DNA of 64,000 nt from Hemibagrus wyckioides (lineage: Eukaryota > Chordata > Actinopteri > Siluriformes > Bagridae), in the NCBI RefSeq assembly GCF_019097595.1, contig NC_080712.1, positions 24,722,646-24,786,645 on the forward strand, given 5' to 3'. Positions within the stretch are counted from its first letter, which is position 1; each line of letters starts with the position of its first letter. The notes beneath the pieces were generated by a model. The model worked only from the letters and a program-made list of their open reading frames with translations, was not told where the DNA came from and searched no databases. The position numbers and the translations under genes are program-made. Shown piece by piece: positions 24,241 through 37,559 of the stretch.

Positions 24241-25984
24241 TGACTCTGGCCCTGTGTTCATGCTGTTTGTCACCAATGCTGTCACAGTTTACAGGCGAGC
24301 TGCTTGTCCTTGCATAACCTACAATAGTGAAATACACATAATCTGAGCCATGCTTACAAGCATGGTGTCCTTACATAGAAACTAAATCTATACATCGTTG
24401 CTGGAGTACATGCTGCTTTCTGAGAACCATACCTCATGTAAACTGCAGAAAGGACATTAACGTGTTTTTTTTTTCAGGATGTTTCTGAAAAAGCACATGG
24501 ATGATTTTTGGGGAAGGCGGGTGGAGAAGGGAAGAATGTCACCAAAGCCTTGGCCTGTAATGCAGCACGATGACTGCAAATAGTATCAAACTCCACATTT
24601 GCAAACATTTACGACGTATTTTCTCATAATGAGCTCAATTTTTTTTTATCTTCCTGCTTCTTGAAATAAAGCTGTTCTTTACCTCTGCTAAAGCTCTCCT
24701 GCTCCCATCTTAAGCAGAGCTGAGCAACGTGGCCCAGATGCTTTTTTTCCCTTTAGGCTTTAAAAAGAAATGCACTACATTTCTGTAGCAGCTCTTGTTT
24801 TATGCTTTATCAGAGCCTGTGCTCTCAGTCAGACACAGGACACACAGAAATGGCTAGAAAGATGTAAGATGCTGTTGGCTGGTTTGTTTTAATTTTTTCT
24901 GTCTTAGTCTACAATGCTTTGGAAAGTAACACATCAAGCACAATCTAAAGATTCGGCCCCACATTTCCTGTCTGGTGGGAGTGGAAGACAGCTGTCTGAA
25001 CTTGCTTCCTGTTTGCCTGTTTGGACAGCTTCTCCACCTGTTGTTTACGTCCTGTTGCGGATGTTGTGCTTTGTTCGTTTAGACCCTGCTGCTGCTGCTG
25101 CACCATCTGGTTACTCGAGGCCGGAGGTCACTGTCTGAATATATGCACTTAATTTATGCATACATGTGTCTTCTTTCTTAAAAGCTCTAGAATACCTGTT
25201 CATTTGAGTAATCTTTTTGTTTTTGTTTCTGCTTTCATTCAGTTATTATTGTTTCAATGAATTTGAGTTCACTTTTAGCTCTCATTGTTGTTGCTTGTCT
25301 GTAAAAATTAATGGCTATCATAACTGGTATTTTTATTGTTTACACAAGATTCAAATTCAGTTGGCATTACCAACTGTCCTCAAGCAGTCATCTGATGTGG
25401 TACTTCCTTCTTTGAGGTGTCTCTTTCTTGTGGTCTGCTTTAATGGAAGGGAAGACTGTGGTAAGCAATGTGTACCAGGATGTTATTGTGCACAGATAAC
25501 ACTTGCTGACCCCCATATCCTCTGCCTAGATTGGGAGGAGCCCCTGCTTTCCCTTCTGGTCAGCAGAAGCCAAGCCAAAATCTACTTTATCAACCCCATC
25601 TCTGGCTGCCTGTGGGCATGGTGGGAGGCACTGCATGTTCACAGAGGAAGAGAGAGGGACTGCAAGGTTTCCAGTCTCCCCAGTCTGGCCACACATTCAT
25701 GACTAACCTTGCCACACAAAACAGCCTCTATACAGCCTCTGTGCTTTTCGATTTCTGCTTGGTTTCCCCAGAAGTTGCTTCCAGAAACTAACAAAGTCTG
25801 GTTTGATCTGCACTGTTGAGCTCTTTAGACCCTGGTTCACTTAATGCATGCTATTTAAAAAAAAAAAAAAAAAAAAAACTTGTTTGCGCAGGCCTGCTCC
25901 AGCCAGCTTGTGGTGTAAAGAGGCTGGGGACCCTGCTGCAGAGTGGAGCTAGACTACATGTGCTTAATTCAATAAGTACTTCCT
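24241..25984. other. Non-coding DNA downstream of spred2
   Basis: Open frames of up to 161 codons (25217-25702) show no recognisable domain. A 23-nt poly-A at 25857-25879 could be a retroelement tail, but no element body was identified beside it. Confidence 0.5.
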
Positions 25985-26435
25985 ACATTTGCATTCACAT
26001 TTACGACATTTAGCAGATGCCCTTTTCCAGAGTGATCTACCAAAGTGATTTGAAGTCTCTATCAGTGAATACATCAATAATGGTTTGCTAGGTCACAGAC
26101 TAAACAGGATAAAAGTGCCTGTTTAAGTATTCAGGGAGAGGTAGGTCTTCAGCCATGGTTTCTGTGACTGAATGCAGAGGTAAACCTGCCATTGAGTTGC
26201 AATAGTCCAGTTTCAAAATGACAAGGGACTGAACAAGCACCTGAGTAGCCTGTGTGTATAAAAATGGGCGAGTCCTTCTGATATTGAAAAAGAAACTGAC
26301 ATGAGCATGTCAAATTAGCAATGTGCAAGGAAAAGGACAGTTATTTATCCATGGTTACCCCAAGGTTGTGAGCAGTGGCTGAAGGTGCTTCCTCAACTTC
26401 AAAACCAAGAATTCCAATTTTTGTCTCTAATATTT
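25985..26435 (-). mobile_element. L2/CR1-type LINE 3' fragment
   Basis: Read on the minus strand, the sequence encodes decayed reverse-transcriptase C-terminal text: NLGVTMDK-like near 26350, then SFSLHIANLTCS, and a segment equivalent to QATQVLVQSLVISRLDYCNS around 26200-26250. It is followed by a deletion and the 3' tail (CTCTGGAAAAGGGCATCTGC). Stops and frameshifts are present. The tail matches that of the SINE at 9590-9782. Confidence 0.75.
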
Positions 26436-28945
26436 ATCAGATATTTCTCACTTTGGCTTCACATTTGTGTTATTTGTGTATTATTATTATTTGTGTCAAG
26501 GCATACTTACTTTTGACTCTTAAGTTGAATCATGGAGGACGAATGAATATGAGAAGGTTCAGCTCACTCTCTGGACCTCCTTCCCTTTTTACATTATCCC
26601 ACATACAAACCCTATAGAGGATGATGTCATTTTTGGGCACAGTTAAGCCGCATGTGAGAACTTTGCTATGTCTCCTATTCTCCTAGCATGTGCAATAGTG
26701 TTTGAGTGAGCACAAGGTTTCATTCCCTGCCCCCATTTCCACCAAAGCCTTGCACATTTTCTAACTCAAACCAGGCAATAATTACAAAAACAACAATAAT
26801 TGTTAGCAAGATCAAACTTGGAGCCCATCAAAGGATTTGGGCTTTATGTACAGCTCAGGGCAGGAGGGGGGGGTGGTTTTTAACAGATCTTATTGGGGCC
26901 TAATTTAAACGGGCCCCGGCGTGTCTGCCTGCCTCCCTTTGTTTACATGGCTGAAATCTGAAACAAATGTGAACATGATACCCGTCTGTCCCTTGCAAAG
27001 CTCCCGACAGTGCCTCCGTGTTATAGGACTTTGGCAGTGTACGTTCACCTCCCCTTCTGTTCTACACATCTCTGCTCATCAAAATCAACGAACAGACATC
27101 ACAACCAACTCCAAACACAAGATTTCTGTAAAATGCTATTGACCCAGGCCCAGAGTAAATTAACTGTTTCTGTTTGTCTTTTTAAAAGGAATGTCTGTGA
27201 CACCAATTAGCCATTTGAGCACAGCTCATCAAAGCACCATGAACATTTGCATTATGTGCAATCTTGATATTCTAGCAGTTACATTATGGTTTACTATCAA
27301 AAAGAATGACACCAAGATGTTCCCATTTTATTGTCATGTGGTGAAAAAATGTACACTTTGAAATCTTTTGTACATTTAGCTGGCCTCTGGATTTTAAAGG
27401 TTGCAGACTGATTAGTTCACTAGCTTTTGATAGGAAAAGTAAAGTGTGACAAAATCAGTAATACAGAGCAAGATATTACACTTCAGTGGCTTGAAATACA
27501 TACATGGAAGCCTATGTTTAGAAGTTTTTAGATATTTTTTGTCAGTAAACAAACTGAAAAAAGTGATCCTCACATGGACTCCAGTAAAAAGTCTGTGTAG
27601 TTTGAAATGTCAGTAAATGCCTTCTTCCAAAGAAAGTAGAATGTTCTTAGCCATGTTTGGTGAGAAAGTGCCCACTGCAAATATACTGCTCATGACACTA
27701 ACCCCAAAGTAAGCTTTGACCAATGATAAAGTTTTTTAATTTTCATTGTTAGAAAAACAACACATGTATAGATCAGTGAAGGCTATACACATATATTTCC
27801 AGCATACGAACTCACAAATAATAAAAAAGCAAGCAAGTTTCATTACACAGAATATTTCATTTTGATTATATATCTTTTAATCCTGAAATCAAGTAAATGA
27901 GTCCCATAAGGATTTTCTGCTGATCATGTGCTACAGGAAGTGTTCTGTTCTAAGTTGAGCTACTTCCCACCCTCCCTAGCCTTGATATGGAGACAGTCAT
28001 GGCCAAAGGAAAGAGAGCATTGTGTGACAATGAGCTATAACGTTCCACCTTGTCCTCGCCTCTCTTCCTCTATTCCTGGCTTGGAAACTGTGCCTCTTCT
28101 TCTAATGCTCCCAAAATTCCATGCCACATTTACATTTCCTTATACTTTGTCTATCTGTTTTTGGTCTGCTTTCCCCCTCCTAACCTCTCTATCTTTCGTT
28201 CTCTTTTCTTCTCCTTTTCTTCCTGAGGCTTTCTCTGTTTAGGCTCCAAAAATGACTTCCTTCCTTCCTTTACAAGTGCTTCCCTGGAGGCCTGGGGGTG
28301 GTGTGCTTTACAGTCTAGCATGTAATTACAGCCCTACCACCCCCTTCTCAAACGACACGCACATTCAGCACAGTCTGCATGGCCTATTCTTTCTCTTGAA
28401 CTATCCAAATTTTGCAGTTGTCAGGCTGCTTTATCTTACTGAACATTAAGAATCTATAATAATACACAGACATATATGGAGGTTCTCTAGGGCTATTGGT
28501 ATTTTTAAGAATTTTAGCTTTCTAACAGGCCTCTACTTTTGATCATTGTTGAAAGTGTAAGTCCTCTGTTGTAGGGTATTTAAAATTGCAAATTTGCATT
28601 GTAATGGCCCTGCATGCCAGCTATGTAGAACTAGTGCTGATCATTGTGTGCTGTTGTGTGGAGCTCTCAATCTTTACATCACTGAAATGTGATCAAACAA
28701 ATTTATGATCTGATTCTGTGTCAAGTGTTTAACTAAAGTTGGCTGGTCAGATCTTACAATGTTTGACAGAAAATATCTTCTTCTATTTCTTATCTATCAA
28801 AGATACGTCATACAGTAAAGTTTTTACATTCAAATTAGCAGCATGAACATGTTTGAAACCATGAACAAATGGATAGTCACAGCAGTTCACACCTGCCTTT
28901 AATGAAGAAATTATTTCATTTTAACATGAATGCATTTTTATGATG

Positions 28946-28986
<41 letters not shown>

Positions 28987-29296
28987 GCACTACCTTAGGC
29001 AAATTGAATAACTTCCCTAAAACACAGGAACATTGCAACTCCTTACCTTCAGCATTCACTGAACGAAGAGTCGGTGGGTGACCTAAATCCATTTCCTAAT
29101 ATTTAGTGCCATCTAGTGGTTGACTGCACAAATACAAACATTAGATATGTTATTAACAGCATTTTATATATATTCTAACATGATAATAAAGATAATTATG
29201 CTTTACAAATTTAATTTTTAAAATAAAAACTAACAGTAAACTAACACTGTTATTATTAAAGTGAGATTTAGATGAGACTGAATGATGAGACACGTT
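26436..29296. other. Non-coding DNA with one CA array
   Basis: AT-rich to mixed DNA with short frames lacking domains. A C/T-rich stretch lies at 27950-28260 and a (CA)n array with a short TA extension at 28951-28985. No gene or clear mobile element was identified. Confidence 0.5.
28951..28985. repeat. (CA)n(TA)n microsatellite
   Basis: About 28 bp of CA repeats followed by ATATAT. Confidence 0.96.
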
Positions 29297-30324
29297 TACT
29301 TTCACTGGTCAGACTTAACATTAAAACCACTGCAGGTGGTTGCAAAGTGCCACTGCAAAAGTGAACAACATTGATTGTCTTGTTACAATGGCACCCTTCA
29401 AAGGCTGGGATATGTTAGGCAGCAAGTGAACAGTCAGTTCACGGTTGGGCACCCAAGGCTTTTTAATGCGTATGTGGGTTGAAGGCTAGCCCGTTTGGTC
29501 CAATGTCACAGAAGAGCTACTATAGCAACTGGAGAAATGTTGTCTCATTCCACTATATATTGCATCAGCTATATATGGGTCAAATGACAGTAAAAGCTTC
29601 TTGACATGACTTGACAAAATGCCGTGCAGTTAGAAATGTGTCAAAACACACTGTGCGTTGCAGCTTGCTGTGTTTAGGAATGCATAGCTGCAGACCAGTC
29701 AGAGTGCTCATGCTGACCTCTTCCCACTGCCAAAAGTCTTCAATGGTAACATGAGCATCAGAACTGGACCATAGAGCTATGGTCTGATGAATCACACATT
29801 CCTTCATGTGAATGGCTGTGTGTGTGTGACACCTGGGAAAGAGATTGCTATAGTATGTACTACAGGAAGAAGGTAAGGCAGTGGAGGCTCAGTGTGATGC
29901 TCTTGGCAATATTTTACTGGGAAACATTAGGTCTTGACATTCATGTGTTTGACACATACCACCTACCTAAACATTTCTGCAGACCAAGTACATTTTGTGG
30001 CAGCAGTGGCCTCTTTCAGCAATGCACCCTGCAAAGCTGCACTTTGAGAAACAAGACAAAATGTTCAAGGTGTTGATTTTTCTAGATTCACCAGCTCTCA
30101 AGCTGATTAAGCATCTGTTGGTTGTGCCAGACAAACAAGTCTGATCCATGGAGGTCCCAACTAACAACTTAAAACATCTGCCATGTCTTTGATTACATAC
30201 ACCACAGTACACCTTCAGAGGTCTTGTGTAGCCTTGCCTCCACAGATATACACTGTTTATGTTGCACAAGGGGGACATACACAATATTAAGCTGGTGGTT
30301 TTAATGTTATGGCTGATCCTTTTA
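29297..30324 (+). mobile_element. Degenerate Tc1-like transposon with both terminal repeats
   Basis: The left end reads GGTCAGACTTAACATTAAAA. The right end (TTTTAATGTTATGGCTGATCC) is nearly its reverse complement, as in a widespread fish Tc1-like element. Inside, recognisable pieces include the segment after the left repeat (TTGATTGTCTTGTTACAATGG), an inverted transposase-like TGGACCATAGAGCTATGGTCTGATGAATCA near 29765, and the 3' part (CAGACAAACAAGTCTGATCCATGGAGG). The transposase is fragmented by deletions and stops, so the element is dead. Confidence 0.8.
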
Positions 30325-30404
30325 CAGTCTCCATTAAACAAGGCCAATTCCAATTCTAACATTTAATAATAATCCTTATAATTCTTAATAATTCTTAACC
30401 AAGC

Positions 30405-30864
30405 TTAACCTTTACCAAAGTGATGAAAGGCCTAGGTTCACAGAAAGAAATGCTCTGCTCTTTATCCAAAACATACAAGCTTGGGCTTGCATGACTGTTT
30501 CTGGAACGGGCTCACTAATCTTTATGTTGATGATGTAACTCTTGATGTTGCAGGAGATTGAATTCATTCAATCAGAATCATTCTGTCTGCCAATTTACAG
30601 AGAAATCTAATTAGGAGGAACTTAGACAAAGACAAATACTATATGTTCTAATACTTTTGCTCATTTGAATATTGGGTGGTCTGCCACCATAGGTGCCATG
30701 CTCTAAGTTGTTTAATACATCTAGATGTAAAAATCAGGAAACCAGTCCTCATTTGGAACTATTGTCTTATATTCATCTATTGATCTTAAACCCAAATGTC
30801 TTCAATGTAAAACGAAAACTAAAGAATCGTCCTTGTTGTTCTAATATTTTCAGAGGGGACTGTA
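30405..30864 (+). mobile_element. 3' part of a second Tc1-like transposon
   Basis: Pieces such as CCAAAACATACAAGCTTGGG, GGAACGGGCTCACTAATC and CTGTCTGCCAATTTACAGAG, then the terminal repeat with GGGTGGTCTGCCACCA and the end GAGGGGACTGTA, match the same family as 54629-56036. Only the last third or so is left, starting about 80 bp after the previous element. Confidence 0.78.
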
Positions 30865-33194
30865 TATACTAAGAACATGCATCTTGTTCATTAAATATGA
30901 TGTGTAAATATTATGGTTTATATTTTTCTTAGCAGCCATGATGAAAAGTCCTGTTTGATCTGATCAGCTGACAGAACACTGGTTGAAGCTGGTTAACATG
31001 GTAGAACATCTTTGCCAGCTGGTCAGTACTAGTAGAAAGGAGAAAATTTCTGAACATGCAAACTAATGCTATATCATAGAGAAATTAAGCAGAACAGAAT
31101 GTTGGCTTTTTCAAACCAACATAATTATTTTTACAAGAGAAAGAAAGGCTATTAGAAAATCTCAAACATCAATTTATAAATTTACTCAATAATAAGGAAG
31201 CTGGAAAATAAATAGTGTTGACCAGCTTGGCTTGTATTTTAGTAGCTAAAACTACTCGTAACAAAAACTAATTACATTCACATTTCTTGCATCTGTGACT
31301 CTTTTTAAAACAAACAAAAAAAACAATTAAAACAAATGTGTTAATTCTATGATATAATAATATACAGTTTTAATTCACCATATTATTTTCTACATTAATT
31401 TACTCAGTAGTTTAGTCATCTTAGTATCACCTAAAAATTTTAATTTGTTTTTATATTTTTAATTGTGTTGTAAGTAATTGCACTAATAATAGTGTTTCAT
31501 GTAGGCTAATTTGTGATAATAGGGTTCTTGCTACCCTCAATACATATATAATTACATGATGGATTATGAAAATTATTGTTTAAAATTGCACAAATGCAGA
31601 GACAGCTAAACACTCCCAAGCAGCTAAACAAAATGGAAATTTAAAGGAAAAAAACAGCAAGAAAATGAGTGTGTTGAGATTGCGCTGGAATAGCTGTGAG
31701 GCCTCTGTTTATGAGGAGCCAGGCCAGACTGTGTGCCTGATGTATAATTACACTCAGCATTGCCCTCGGGTTATAGAGCGTGGGTAGAAATATGTCTGTT
31801 TGACTTGTCCCATGGTAACAGCCGGGTCAGAGAGGACAAATTTTGTGTTTAGGCCTTTTGATAGCATGAAAGAAAGCTGTTTTGAGTGTGGGGCAGCCAG
31901 AAATGCCAGCATGGTGTCACATGGAGCTGGAGCACTTCATTACCCAAGAGTAATGGGTTGAACAGTAACCTTCAAAACTAACTTTGACCTTTTGACTTTT
32001 GAGTTTCTATTACACACACTGCATTTTTTTTTTTGCAATACAAGGATTCTGGTACCCTTGTGTAAGTGTGCTTCCTTTGATTTTTGCAGTTGCTTTGTTG
32101 CTAACTCACAAGATGAAAAAAGCTCAATGCTTGTGTAATGCTTACATGTATCTGTGTACATCCAGACACTATTCAGTGAAATCAGAGACCTGAAATGGAA
32201 ACTGTAAGTTTAAAGGTTACTTAAATAAACAAATGATTGACGCAACACAGAGGTGAGCAAGGTGGTTTTAATGCACATTTTTGTTTACTCAAATGAAACG
32301 TGATTTTAAGAAAATATTTATCAGAAATAGACCAGTATATAATCTCACTACAAATCAAAAGATTCTTTTCATTCTCACAAGTACAGCAGATCAGCTTTCT
32401 TTATCCAAACAGAAAACCTAATCCTATAAATCTAAAGTTTATGTTAAATTATAATATTTGTCCATCAGACAGGTTTTTCTTTTATCATAGGTTTTGGTTC
32501 TTTTTTTTATCAGCCAGAGAGATGCAAGTGCTATCCCTGCTGAAAAGAAAATAAGTTATAAAGAAAATAAGATTGTCAAATAGAAAATAAAACAAATAAA
32601 CAACAAAAACAACCTTCTAACTGGGAAAGATGGTCTACTGTACCAGCTTGACCTGCACTGTGTGTGTTTTGGTAGCTGATAGCTGGTCAGACCAAACAGG
32701 GAAAATGAGTGTAGTTTAGATTGCCGCACTTAGAACAGAGATGTTGCCTTGACCGTGTTCAACTGATTGTGACAACTACAAAGTGCCATTTCTGGACATG
32801 GTAGGTTCAATTTAAATGCGCATAAATTGCCCCAGATGCTCTTCTGTGTTGTTTATTGGCTCAGCAGGGGCAGCATGAAAATTGAATTTGGTCCTCAGTG
32901 CATGGGATTTGTGAACTGAAAAAAGACTGGAGGATCTAGACAGGAGAGACCTTGACCTTGCTCACAGATGAGAAGAAGGATTCAGATTGATGATGGGACA
33001 AGATGCAATAAAGACGGTTTATGTACTTAATGGTATTTTACTGTAAAGTTCATTTTATTTGTTGGTAAAATATTGTTTTTCGGTGTTAATAAACTGTACT
33101 GGAAACATCTGCTTAAGACAACAAAAAGCTGTGTATGATCTAGTTGAGGATTACAGAGGGGTAGAGGGTGGAGGGGATATACCCATTCTAATTA
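30865..33194. other. AT-rich non-coding DNA
   Basis: No coding match, transposon end or long microsatellite was seen. Confidence 0.5.
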
Positions 33195-33530
33195 GGTCAA
33201 GTCAAGTCAAGTCAAGTCAACTCAAGTCAAGAGGCTTTTATTATCATTTCAGCCATATATAGCTGATGTAGTACACAGTAAAATGAAACAATGTTCCTAC
33301 AGGACTATGGTGCTACATATAAGGTAAAGCTACATAAAACAACATAGAAGTAATAACTAAGCACACTCACATAGTTCTACACCTTCTACAACAGTGCCAA
33401 CAAACAGTGCCAGAAAGAAGACAGTGCAAAACTGACAGTACAATACACTACAGTACAATAGTATACACAGAGCAGTGATGACCAGTATACAGTTCTGTGG
33501 TTGAGTAAAAAGTGATAGCAGATATCAGCT
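33195..33530 (-). mobile_element. LINE 3' fragment with (GTCAA)n tail
   Basis: The pentanucleotide GTCAA, repeated about seven times (33196-33230), adjoins GGCTTTTATTATCATTTCAG, the reverse complement of a common fish LINE 3' UTR. A LINE inserted in minus orientation puts its simple-repeat tail at the low-coordinate end. No reverse-transcriptase coding is left in this piece. Confidence 0.6.
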
Positions 33531-34850
33531 GATTCAAATTCAAATTTTATTGGTCACTTACACAATCATACATGGTACAATATGCAATGAACTGCTTTTA
33601 ATGACTGTCCTTTTTATAAAAATATATATATAATCAAATAGAATAAGGTCAGAAATAGAATAAGATTAAAATAAAAATGAGTTCAAATATAATAAGATAA
33701 AGTGGAAATAGTTGTGTGTAGTAGAGTAGCAAATGAAAAAGCAAATGAAATTAAGTGACATTGGCAGTGATGTGGTAAAATAAATAGACCAAAATATAAA
33801 AAAATGCAGCATATAAAATGATACAGTTTGTGATGAATTCAGTGGTATGAATATGGGATGACTGTTAGGATTAACTGTTGTGAGTAATGTGCATGTAATT
33901 ATGTAAGAAATGTAAAGTGTGCTGTGCAGAAGAGTCAATTGAGGTAGTGGGTGTTGTACGAAGAGTCTGTGCTGTGTAAAGAGAGGTTGGGTGTTGTGAA
34001 ACTGATCGTAGCATCATTAAAAAATATAAATTAATGTGCAAAAATTGCAGTGGAGTGTGTGTGTGTATGTGTGTGTATTGGAGTTTTAGTGTCTGTCCAG
34101 TGTCTAGGAAATAAGGAGTCTGGTGGGTTGGGGGAAGTCAGGGCCCGAATGCTTCAGTACATTTTTCCAGATGGCAGAGTGTGTGTGAGGGGTGTGTGGG
34201 GTCATCCACAATGCTATTGGCTTTTTTGGATGCAGTGCCAGGTGTAAATGTCTGTGGTAGAAGAATGGGTGACTCTGAGGTTCTGTCCCCACTATCTGCT
34301 GCTGGGTCTTGTGGTCTGATACAGTGCAACTACTAAATGAGGCAGTGATGCAGCTGCTCAGCATGCTCTTGATAGTCCCCCTGTAGAACATGGTCAGGAT
34401 GGGGCTTTTCTGGTGATGGAGCTGCTGTTGAGGGACCAGATAAGGCGCTCTACCAGGTGGATACCAAAACATTTTGATGCTCTTGACAATCTCTTCGGAG
34501 TATCTATAGATGTACAGCAAAGAAAGGTTACTCTGTGCTCCCCTGAAGTCAACAATCATCTCTTTTGTTTTGTCAACGTTCAGAGTCAGGTTGTTCAGAC
34601 CGCTCAGGGAAATGTTGAAGATGTCAGTGAAGACATCCCTGGAGCACTCTGCCAGGAAAGTTGTCTTGTCCAGCAGCCTTCTGAGTGTTAGCTCTGTGTA
34701 GAGGTTTTTCTCAAATCAGCTGTGGTAAGACAAAGACGTTATAAAGCACCTAGTTGTTGGGAGGTGGTCTTCCTTGATGAACTGAGTGTAGAAGTAGTTC
34801 AGCACAACTGGAAGGGGGGCATCAATGTCACAGGAAGATTTAACACAGGC
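33531..34850 (-). mobile_element. Rex1/L2-like LINE remnant with reverse-transcriptase fragment
   Basis: The low-coordinate end has TTCAAATTCAAATTTTATTGG, the reverse complement of a LINE 3' end. The minus strand of 34104-34640 encodes MIVDFRGAQSN, then ILTMFYRGTIKSMLSSCITA and CTVSDHKTQQ. These fit the C-terminal part of Rex1/L2-like reverse transcriptases (family consensus MIVDFRR...LTTFYRGTIESIL...SDRK). A sequence resembling the DPTHPSHTL motif follows. Internal deletions and frame changes show it is inactive. Confidence 0.8.
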
Positions 34851-35086
34851 AAAATTAAAACTTAAATTAAATCTTTCCAATAATAAAAAGAAAAACTAAA
34901 TATATCGGAGGCTCTTAAAATTACAGCTGCTCAAAAAGCTTAAAACTAAACATTAACATTGTTTAATGCTGACATATGTAAATCATGCTTTCAGACATCC
35001 ACAACACCCCTACAATGGGCCACTGCATGGACATTTATTGCCACTTTCAAAGAAGCAAATGTAAGTACAGAGGAAAACTTTGTCTA

Positions 35087-35088
<2 letters not shown>

Positions 35089-35142
<54 letters not shown>

Positions 35143-35145
35143 TCT
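35089..35145. repeat. (CT)n microsatellite
   Basis: CT repeats with two TTT interruptions, directly before the interspersed repeat at 35146-35665. Confidence 0.96.
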
Positions 35146-35665
35146 GGCTGATCCTTCCTGATGTCTTACTTCTGGCTGGTGTCTCATCTTGTGGTGGTGC
35201 TCACTGCTGCTCTGGATGACCCTGTGTGGACTACCTGGAGATATATGGGGCTCCTATGGATAGCACCACTTGGAGACTATGGCGCCAGATTTGAACTGCT
35301 GTTGTGGTGGTTGGTTTTGAGCTCAAACATTTCATTTCTTCATTTCATTTCTTCATTTCTTTGGCAGGAAGGAATTAGTGTTAAATTTATAATGAATTTA
35401 GAAATTCCGCTGATTTATATGTTGCTCAAAAGCTCCTGGTTACAGAACTCCATTTGACTATATACAGCTGCAGAAAGTACACTATTTATAATCTTACTCT
35501 CCAGTGTCACCCAGATGAGGATAGGTTCCCTTTTGAGTCTGGTTCCTCTCACGTTTTTTTCCTCATATTTTCCTTACCACCGTTGCCTCAGGCTTGCTCA
35601 TGAGGGATTTATATATTTCTGTAAAGCTGCTGTCCATTGTTAAAAGTATTATACAAATAATTAAA
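35146..35665. mobile_element. Interspersed repeat of unassigned class
   Basis: Segments such as CACCCAGATGAGGATAGGTT, CCTTTTGAGTCTGGTTCCTC and CACCGTTGCCTCAGGCTTGC, then TTAAAAGTATTATACAAATA and a TTGAATTAAAAT end, belong to a repeat I recognise as common in otophysan fish genomes. The simple A/T-rich end suggests a retroposon, but I cannot name the family with confidence. A 13-bp tandem duplication (TTTCATTTCTTCA) lies at 35335-35362. Confidence 0.55.
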
Positions 35666-37559
35666 TTGAATTAAAATTAATATATCAGATCCATTAACAT
35701 TATATATACATAACCTTACCTCCACCCGTGAAAAAATTATTTAAAATTAAGTGTTCATTGTGTGCCATGATAAGTAAAAAAAAATGTGGCGAAATATATT
35801 TTTACTCCATTATTTCATAATACATGCAGCAGAAGGCTAAAAAACATGTTTGTTCTTTCATATTTACTAAGTACATCCTTGTACTTTGTGTTTATGTAGC
35901 GGCAGGAATACAGGGCAGTTTTTTTTTCTGTCCCTTCCTGCTGAGCTTAGTATAAACAGGCCCATTAAGTGGCCGACTAACACATTCACACACTGGTTTT
36001 CTGTGGCTTCCTGTGGTTCTCCAAGCTGATGTGGAGACACATTGTGGGGTGCTGGGGACATAATCAGCACCACACACGCTCCCATGTACACACACACACA
36101 CACACACACGGACTCAAACTTGGCCTTAATCAGGACATAATCAGAGCCCCCTGCTTCCATCACACCACCACTCAGTCTGGTGATTAATGACTCTGGGCCT
36201 GGCTGAACAGTGGACATGTTAAACCTGACTAACTTTCAAGATCCCAACTTTCAGTTTTTAGAGACTGCAGTTTCACAGAGCCTTAGACTTGCTTTTTCAT
36301 CATTTTTGTAACTTCTCATATATTTCGTTTTTACTAACAATCTTGTATTTTCTTATACAGTGGTGGAATTTAATATATCCAACAGAGGGAGACAAAGACT
36401 AATGCAAAGTCGAGACCTGCTCATGACAATTTACAGCATGTTGTCTTCTCAAATATGTTTTTTCAAAAGGTGTTGATTATTTTTTGGTCTATATACAGCT
36501 CTGACAATATTACTACTAAATAAAGTTCAAATCACAGGATTACTTTAATATGCTTGGAAGTGCCACATAATCATATGACTAATAATAAATAAATTTAAAA
36601 ATGTTGACAAAGGAAAATGTATATTCATTCAGCTGGTTAAGCATTCTGTAAGGAAACAGTTATTTACCATTTATGGAAACAGTCCCTAGTGTCTCTAGCA
36701 TCAGTGTAAAGTGTAACGGACAATATATTTTCCTCCACAGGAAAGTTTTCAGGACAGAGGGCTTCACATTTTCTTAAAGTATAATACGTAATAATGTCAT
36801 GAAAGTATCAAACTAGGCCCATTTGAGCACTCTTTATTGAGGTATGTTATGAGGTCTTAAAACACCCAGCTAATCCACTCAGTAACGTAATTGTTCTCAA
36901 GAAGTAATGACCTTTAACTTCTCACATTACCTTATCAAGACCAGCAAGAGCTCTGGGCCAATCTCGTCATTAAGCTTTTCGTAATGAGAATGTAGCCTAA
37001 TTTTGCTGGACCTTGTGGAGCATCCGTGCCTTACCTTACCGTTTTGGCTGTGAATTATTTTTTTAAACTTTATACTCCCAAAACTGACACAAGCTAACAC
37101 AGATGAAGATTTATTGTGTATATACAGACATGTGCCATGCTTCTTTGTTGCCATTAACTGTCAGTGAAGTTGATGACCTTGGGCAAACTTCTGGGATCCT
37201 TTAAAAAATTAATAACAGCGGATTAAGGAAATCTGTACTACACACATCTGTAACGTAGCACCAGTTGGAATTCACTGTATGTATCATATTTGGTTTTCTT
37301 TTGCATGTGTCTGAATGGGCAGTGGTGGATTAAAAAAACCTCTCACCAACTGCCAGCTGATCAGAATAATTGCTCAAGTAAGCCAGCCTTCTGTACACAC
37401 ACTTTGTAGCTGTCCAACAATTGAACAAATCCATGTCTGAAATGCCATCTGAATTAATCCCAAAACATTGGGCCATTGTAGGAAGAAGTCACTTGAGACG
37501 ATCTGCCTTAAAATCCTATTTAAAGGGGAGTTTGGAAGGATTAAAGGGTGTTTCTCTCA
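35666..37559. other. AT-rich non-coding DNA
   Basis: A short CA array lies at 36086-36110. No gene or clear transposon was seen. Confidence 0.5.

Noticed and set aside
25217..25702. 161-codon frame downstream of spred2
   Set aside because: Composition is not protein-like, with no domain and no promoter or splice context.
25857..25879. Poly-A run as a possible processed pseudogene tail
   Set aside because: No recognisable retrocopy sequence lies upstream.
34413..34701. Plus-strand frames at 34.4-34.7 kb
   Set aside because: They are antisense to the LINE reverse-transcriptase text on the minus strand.
36495..36530. ACAGCTCTGACAATATT, resembling a mariner terminal repeat
   Set aside because: Too short, and no matching second end was found.
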